Part shown: positions 33,814 through 36,880 of the stretch, piece after piece | How positions within the stretch are numbered: the first letter of the stretch is position 1 | Layout: every line of letters starts with the position of its first letter | Source: an uncultured Rhodospirillales bacterium | Lineage (GTDB): Bacteria; Pseudomonadota; Alphaproteobacteria; Azospirillales; Azospirillaceae | DNA length: 36,880 bases | NCBI GenBank assembly: GCA_903927615.1 | Contig: CAIYNU010000066.1 | Location: 1 to 36,880 of the forward strand | Reading direction: 5' to 3' | The notes under the pieces: generated by a model | What the model was told of the DNA's origin: nothing | The model's database searches: none | Seen by the model: the letters and a program-made list of their open reading frames with translations, nothing else | Position numbers and translations under genes: made by a program

Positions 33814-34452
33814 ATGCCCAGAGCACCCCAGACTGAGCAGGAACGAAACCGGATCCGGCAGCGCATCCTCGATGCCGCCCACGAGTTGTTCGACAAGGCC
33901 GGCATTGAGGGGGTGTCGATGCGCGCCGTGGGCGCGCGCGTCGGCCTGACCGCTTCGGCGCTTTACGCCTATTTCCCGGGAAAGGCGCAGCTCATGCGCG
34001 CGCTCTGGCGGAATGCCCTTGAAGAGCTGCTGCGCAAATTCCTGGTGATTTCCACGCGGGAGCCTGACCCGATCGCGGCCATTCGGGCGCTCGCCCAGGC
34101 CTACGCCGATTTCGCCATGGAGAACCCGGCCCGCTTCCACGTCGTACACATGGTGGACCGGCAGGATCCGGCGCCCGGCCTTGAGGATGGCGGACTGCGG
34201 GAGGCCGCTTATCAGGTCTTGCGCCTGCGCGTCGCCGAGGCGATTGCGCAGGGCCGCCTCCGCGTCAGCGATCCCGATCTCGTTTCCCAGATGCTCTGGA
34301 CTGGACTGCATGGCGTCCTCAACCTGACCACGGCTGGGATGAGCTTCCCGTTCCTGCCGTCCTCTCTGCTGATCCCGTCCATGATCGACACGTTGCTGAC
34401 CGGCGTGGAGCGCTCCGGTTCGTCGGGAATGACCGAAGGGGCTGTTTCCTGA
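33814..34452 (+). CDS. TetR-family transcriptional repressor of the divergent efflux operon
   Basis: The 212-residue protein has the TetR DNA-binding domain: IRQRILDAAHELFDKAGIEGVSMRAVGARVGLTASALYAYFPGKAQLM (given here in parts: ILDAAHELFDKAGIEG, MRAVGARVGLTASALYAYF). The C-terminal two-thirds is a helical ligand-binding domain (ALAQAYADFAMENPARFHVVHMV) of unknown inducer. The gene is divergent from the hlyD-permease operon and its own promoter and that of the operon carry matching twin-octamer sites, so local autorepression and repression of efflux are likely. GGAGAG precedes the ATG at 33814. Confidence 0.9.
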   Translation: MPRAPQTEQERNRIRQRILDAAHELFDKAGIEGVSMRAVGARVGLTASALYAYFPGKAQLMRALWRNALEELLRKFLVISTREPDPIAAIRALAQAYADFAMENPARFHVVHMVDRQDPAPGLEDGGLREAAYQVLRLRVAEAIAQGRLRVSDPDLVSQMLWTGLHGVLNLTTAGMSFPFLPSSLLIPSMIDTLLTGVERSGSSGMTEGAVS

Positions 34453-34500
34453 GACGCAAATCCACGGTCGGGAACCGACCCACGTGCGAAAGGGCTCGCG

Positions 34501-35217
34501 ATGCCAAAGACCGTTACGTACAGCTTCGAACTGCCCGGGCAAATCAAGCACGATTTCGAATGTTCGTTGAATACCGAAACATTCGAACTCACGACGAACG
34601 GCGAATACAGCGCGCCGGAGTGGGCAAGGACGGACCATCGCCGATGCCGTCACTGCCTCACGGCCGGTGCTGAATATTGCCCGGTCGCCCTGAATGTTCA
34701 TAATATCGTGATGCCGATGAGAGACGTCATTTCATACGAGACCGTGAAATGCCATGTCGTCACCCAGGAACGGACCTGCGTGCTCACCACCTCGGCTCAG
34801 GAGGCGATCCGCTCGCTGATGCTGTTCGTGATCGCCGCCAGCGCCTGTCCGCACACGGATTTTCTGAAGCCCCTGGCCCGGTTCCATTTGCCGTTCTCGA
34901 GCCTCGAAGAGACCGTTTCCCGCATCGTTTCCGCCTATTTGCTGTGCCAATATTTCCGGGCGGAACAGGGGCTGCCCTTCGATCACGCGCTCAGCGGACT
35001 GCGCGATAACTGCGAGAACTTCGAGATCATCGCGGTGGAGATGGCGGAGCGGATTCGTTCCCAACAAATGATTGGTGACGCTGTGATTAACGCCATCGTC
35101 ATAGTGCATGACTTCTCACTTTTTGTGCCGTTGTATATCAATGACCATCTCAGCATACTTAAATCCGCATTTGTGCCGACTCTACGCTTTCAACCTCCCG
35201 CTAAACCTAATCAATAA
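34501..35217 (+). CDS. Conserved hypothetical protein with CxxC motif (DUF6901-like)
   Basis: The 238-residue protein has a short beta-rich N-terminus (VTYSFELPGQIKHDFECSL) and a Cys/His motif, HRRCRHC...EYCPVAL, with Cys49, Cys52 and Cys60. A helical C-terminal part has CPHTDFLKPLARFHLPF, SLEETVSRIVSAYLLCQYF and, later, INAIVIVHDFSLFVPL. The combination of a CxxC...CP cluster, ARFHLPF and EET is one I remember from a widespread family (DUF6901, name from memory). No function is known. It follows tetR by 48 bases in the same direction and may be co-transcribed. Its codon use is less GC-rich than that of its neighbours. Confidence 0.72.
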   Translation: MPKTVTYSFELPGQIKHDFECSLNTETFELTTNGEYSAPEWARTDHRRCRHCLTAGAEYCPVALNVHNIVMPMRDVISYETVKCHVVTQERTCVLTTSAQEAIRSLMLFVIAASACPHTDFLKPLARFHLPFSSLEETVSRIVSAYLLCQYFRAEQGLPFDHALSGLRDNCENFEIIAVEMAERIRSQQMIGDAVINAIVIVHDFSLFVPLYINDHLSILKSAFVPTLRFQPPAKPNQ

Positions 35218-35243
35218 CGCGCCGTTAAGGACTCTGATGGTCA

Positions 35244-35845
35244 CTATTCGCTGGTCTCCCCGCCTATGCTGCCTATTTGCGTGTACGGTATGGGTCGATA
35301 CCTCAGCAAGAACATATGGATGGCCTCCTCGGCCACAACGTCCGGGGAGAGCGGCGCGCTCTCTTGGCCGAGAACCCTCGGCCACAAAATCGGTTCGTTA
35401 AGAAGGCCAAGGTGCTGCTGGGCCGCCAATATCGGGTGGGAACAGTCAAGCACACCGAGGGAGGTAAGATATGACAGGTAGCGCTCAAACCGTTCCAGGT
35501 AAGGGCTCAGGACGGACTCAAAGGCAGCGGCAATCCACGGGAACTGCCGGGCATCAGCGACCGTCATCCGAACCAACCCGACATATTCAGGCGGCGCCTG
35601 GAAAGCCAGGAGCGCCCTGGCGATCAGGCGCAGCACGTCCTCGACATCCCCTTGGGTCTGAATTCCAGGGGGTAGGACGCCCCCACCTGCGTTGGGACAC
35701 GGGACAGCATTTCGCGAAGGATTTCCTCCTTGCTGGCGAACTGATTGTAGAGCGTGCGCCGCGCCAGTTCCTCGGACAGACGCAACATTGGACACGTGCA
35801 CCCGCCGGATTCCACCAACGATGCAAGAGTCCATCGATCGAACAA
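35244..35845 (-). pseudogene. TetR-family regulator, frameshifted
   Basis: The TetR recognition helix (ELARRTLYNQFASKEEILREML) is seen in one frame beginning at a TTG near 35,845, while the ligand-domain part (DVEDVLRLIARALLAFQ, then TVADARQFPWIAAAFESVLSPYLERFERYLSYL and FLLRYRPIPY) is in another frame ending at 35244. The switch falls at a run of five G on the plus strand (35668-35672); adding one base joins SYP to PGIQTQGDVEDVLR. The N-terminal helices before the HTH also look shortened. It is either a decayed repressor gene or a single sequencing error. It is divergent from an alpha/beta hydrolase. Confidence 0.72.
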
Positions 35846-35849
35846 ACCA

Positions 35850-35874
35850 ATTGACGGGAAAGACCACCGTCAAT
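35850..35874. promoter_or_regulatory. Palindromic operator between broken tetR and hydrolase
   Basis: ATTGACGG, nine bases, CCGTCAAT is a perfect 8-bp inverted repeat. Its left arm contains a -35-like TTGACG, and TATTAT at 35891-35896 may be a -10 for the hydrolase. The position, between a TetR gene and a divergent enzyme gene, fits a TetR operator. Confidence 0.5.
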
Positions 35875-35923
35875 CATCTTCGAAAAGCGATATTATGCCA
35901 AATTACTCCAGGAGTTCCTAACC

Positions 35924-36724
35924 ATGGCCAGGCTTGAAATCATCACCCGCCACCCTTCGACGAGGAGCCGGCCTCTAACGCTCCTCTTCGTCCATGGCTC
36001 GTACACTCAGGCGGGCATTTGGGACCTGAACTTCCTACCTTACTTCGCCGATCTCGGCTACACCTCCCATGCCGTCAGCCTGCGCGGCCATGGTGGCAGC
36101 GAGGGCGGAGCGCTGCTGCCCTGGCTGAGCATGGCCGACTACGTCGATGATTTGACGGAAACCATCGACCGCGTCGGCGGCAACTGCATGCTCATCGGCC
36201 ACTCGATGGGCGGGATGGTGGTGCAGCGCTATTTGCGGTCAGGCAAGGCGCCGAAGGGGGCCGTACTGATGGCCTCGGTTCCGCCGTACGGTATGTGGAA
36301 TGCGTCCATCGGCATGCTGTGCCGCGATCCGTTGCTGGTCCATCAACTCGGCATGTTGATGACGTTCGGCCCGGGCATCATCAACATTGCCGATGTCCGC
36401 CGTGCCCTGTTCTCGGATCGCGTGCCGGACGCCGAACTGGCGCGGTATGAACCGTTGTTCCAGAGGGAGTCGCAACGAGCACTGATCGACCTGCTGGCGT
36501 TCGATCCATTCCCCCGGCCACCGGATGCCACGGTCCCGGTGCTGGTTCTGGGTGCCGCCGACGACGCTTTTCTCACCCGAACCCAGATTGACGACACTGC
36601 CCGCTTCTTCGGCACATCCGCCACCATTTTTCCCGATATGGCGCATGGCATGATGGTCGAACCCGACTGGCGGTTGGTCGCCGATGCCATCGCGACATGG
36701 CTCGACGGCATTCAGGCCGTCTGA
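35924..36724 (+). CDS. Alpha/beta-fold hydrolase
   Basis: The 266-residue cytosolic enzyme has an oxyanion motif LLFVHGSYTQAGIW (20-33), SLRGHGGSEG (52-61), the nucleophile Ser94 in LIGHSMGGMV, Asp213/214 in LGAADDAFL and His241 in DMAHGMM. The catalytic triad is complete. The sequence is of the esterase/lipase or dehalogenase-like Abhydrolase_6 class; the substrate cannot be named. AGGAG lies about 10 bases before the ATG. It is divergent from a broken tetR, and a further TetR gene begins 54 bases after its stop. Confidence 0.88.
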   Translation: MARLEIITRHPSTRSRPLTLLFVHGSYTQAGIWDLNFLPYFADLGYTSHAVSLRGHGGSEGGALLPWLSMADYVDDLTETIDRVGGNCMLIGHSMGGMVVQRYLRSGKAPKGAVLMASVPPYGMWNASIGMLCRDPLLVHQLGMLMTFGPGIINIADVRRALFSDRVPDAELARYEPLFQRESQRALIDLLAFDPFPRPPDATVPVLVLGAADDAFLTRTQIDDTARFFGTSATIFPDMAHGMMVEPDWRLVADAIATWLDGIQAV

Positions 36725-36778
36725 GAACGGAGCGGAATACCCTCGTTACCAGATTTGTCCAGGATATCCGGGAAGGCC

Positions 36779-36880
36779 ATGGGCAGAGTTCGGATGGATG
36801 GTGCGGCGCGTCGGCGCCAGATTGTCGAAGCGGCGATGCCGTTGTTCGCCCGCAAGGGCTTTGACGGCATCACCACCAGG
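36779..36880 (+). CDS. TetR-family regulator, N-terminus only (runs off window)
   Basis: The ATG at 36779 after GGGAAGG starts MGRVRMDGAARRRQIVEAAM followed by PLFARKGFDGITTR, the first helix and turn of a TetR HTH (the IVEAAMPLFARKGFDGITT pattern is diagnostic). Thirty-four codons are visible. It follows the hydrolase in the same direction and may be an intact regulator for it. Confidence 0.75.
   Translation, partial: MGRVRMDGAARRRQIVEAAMPLFARKGFDGITTR

Overview
The window is about 37 kb of GC-rich chromosome from an alphaproteobacterium, most likely in or near the Rhodospirillaceae. The basis is a secreted DUF2066 protein divergent from purM-purN, the very GC-rich third codon positions, frequent GTG starts and protein sequences of alphaproteobacterial type. 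The genus cannot be fixed from the sequence alone. No rRNA or tRNA gene was recognised.

Region 1 (1-7.8 kb) is core metabolism. It holds a DUF2066 envelope protein cut by the window edge, purM and purN (two steps of IMP synthesis, overlapping by 13 bases), a large membrane-bound nucleotide-sugar 4,6-dehydratase of the WbpM/CapD type, and a convergent Lon protease. purM has no ATG, GTG or TTG at the position where its homology starts; a good ribosome binding site there is followed by ATC. Region 2 (7.9-11.9 kb) is a surface-glycan cluster: a GT2 transferase, a UDP-glucuronate decarboxylase (UDP-xylose synthase) that overlaps it, and a large polytopic GT-C-like membrane protein. Region 3 (12-16.6 kb) has small unknown proteins, a His-rich membrane protein split by a one-base frameshift, a CYTH-CHAD protein and a SixA-like phosphohistidine phosphatase, the last three all on the minus strand. 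Region 4 (16.7-19.4 kb) is succinate-semialdehyde dehydrogenase followed three bases later by a PAS histidine kinase, then two tandem paralogous XRE-type regulators on the other strand. Region 5 (20.1-23.8 kb) is a Cys-rich Rrf2 regulator, a small conserved-looking ORF and a methionine importer, metQ-metN-metI. A perfect TATAAT overlaps a small inverted repeat just upstream of these genes.

Region 6 (23.9-28.3 kb) is an accessory, defence-island-like patch. A 1274-residue protein combines an N-terminal nuclease-like motif (DDI...QCK, Cap4/DUF4297-like) with a P-loop NTPase and a long helical C-terminus, a plan typical of Avs/STAND-like antiphage proteins. Its last ~80 codons are not native: they read through the remains of a CRISPR array (two copies of a type I-E-like repeat exactly 61 bases apart) and then through what looks like the end of an IS21-type element. 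An IS256-type transposase remnant and a large perfect hairpin lie upstream of the gene.

Region 7 (28.3-34.5 kb) is a PAS-GGDEF(degenerate)-EAL protein and a drug-efflux-type operon: a HlyD membrane-fusion protein and two ABC-2 permeases with four-base start/stop overlaps and no ATPase gene. A TetR regulator is divergent from it. Both facing promoters carry the same operator design immediately after the -10 box: two AAYGCGTW octamers spaced 13 bases start to start. Region 8 (34.5-36.9 kb) has a Cys-containing protein of a DUF6901-like family, a frameshifted TetR pseudogene, an inverted-repeat operator left in front of an alpha/beta hydrolase, and the start of another TetR gene cut by the window edge.

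Both clear frameshifts (near 13,501 and 35,668) fall in short G/C homopolymers, so assembly error must be weighed against real gene decay.
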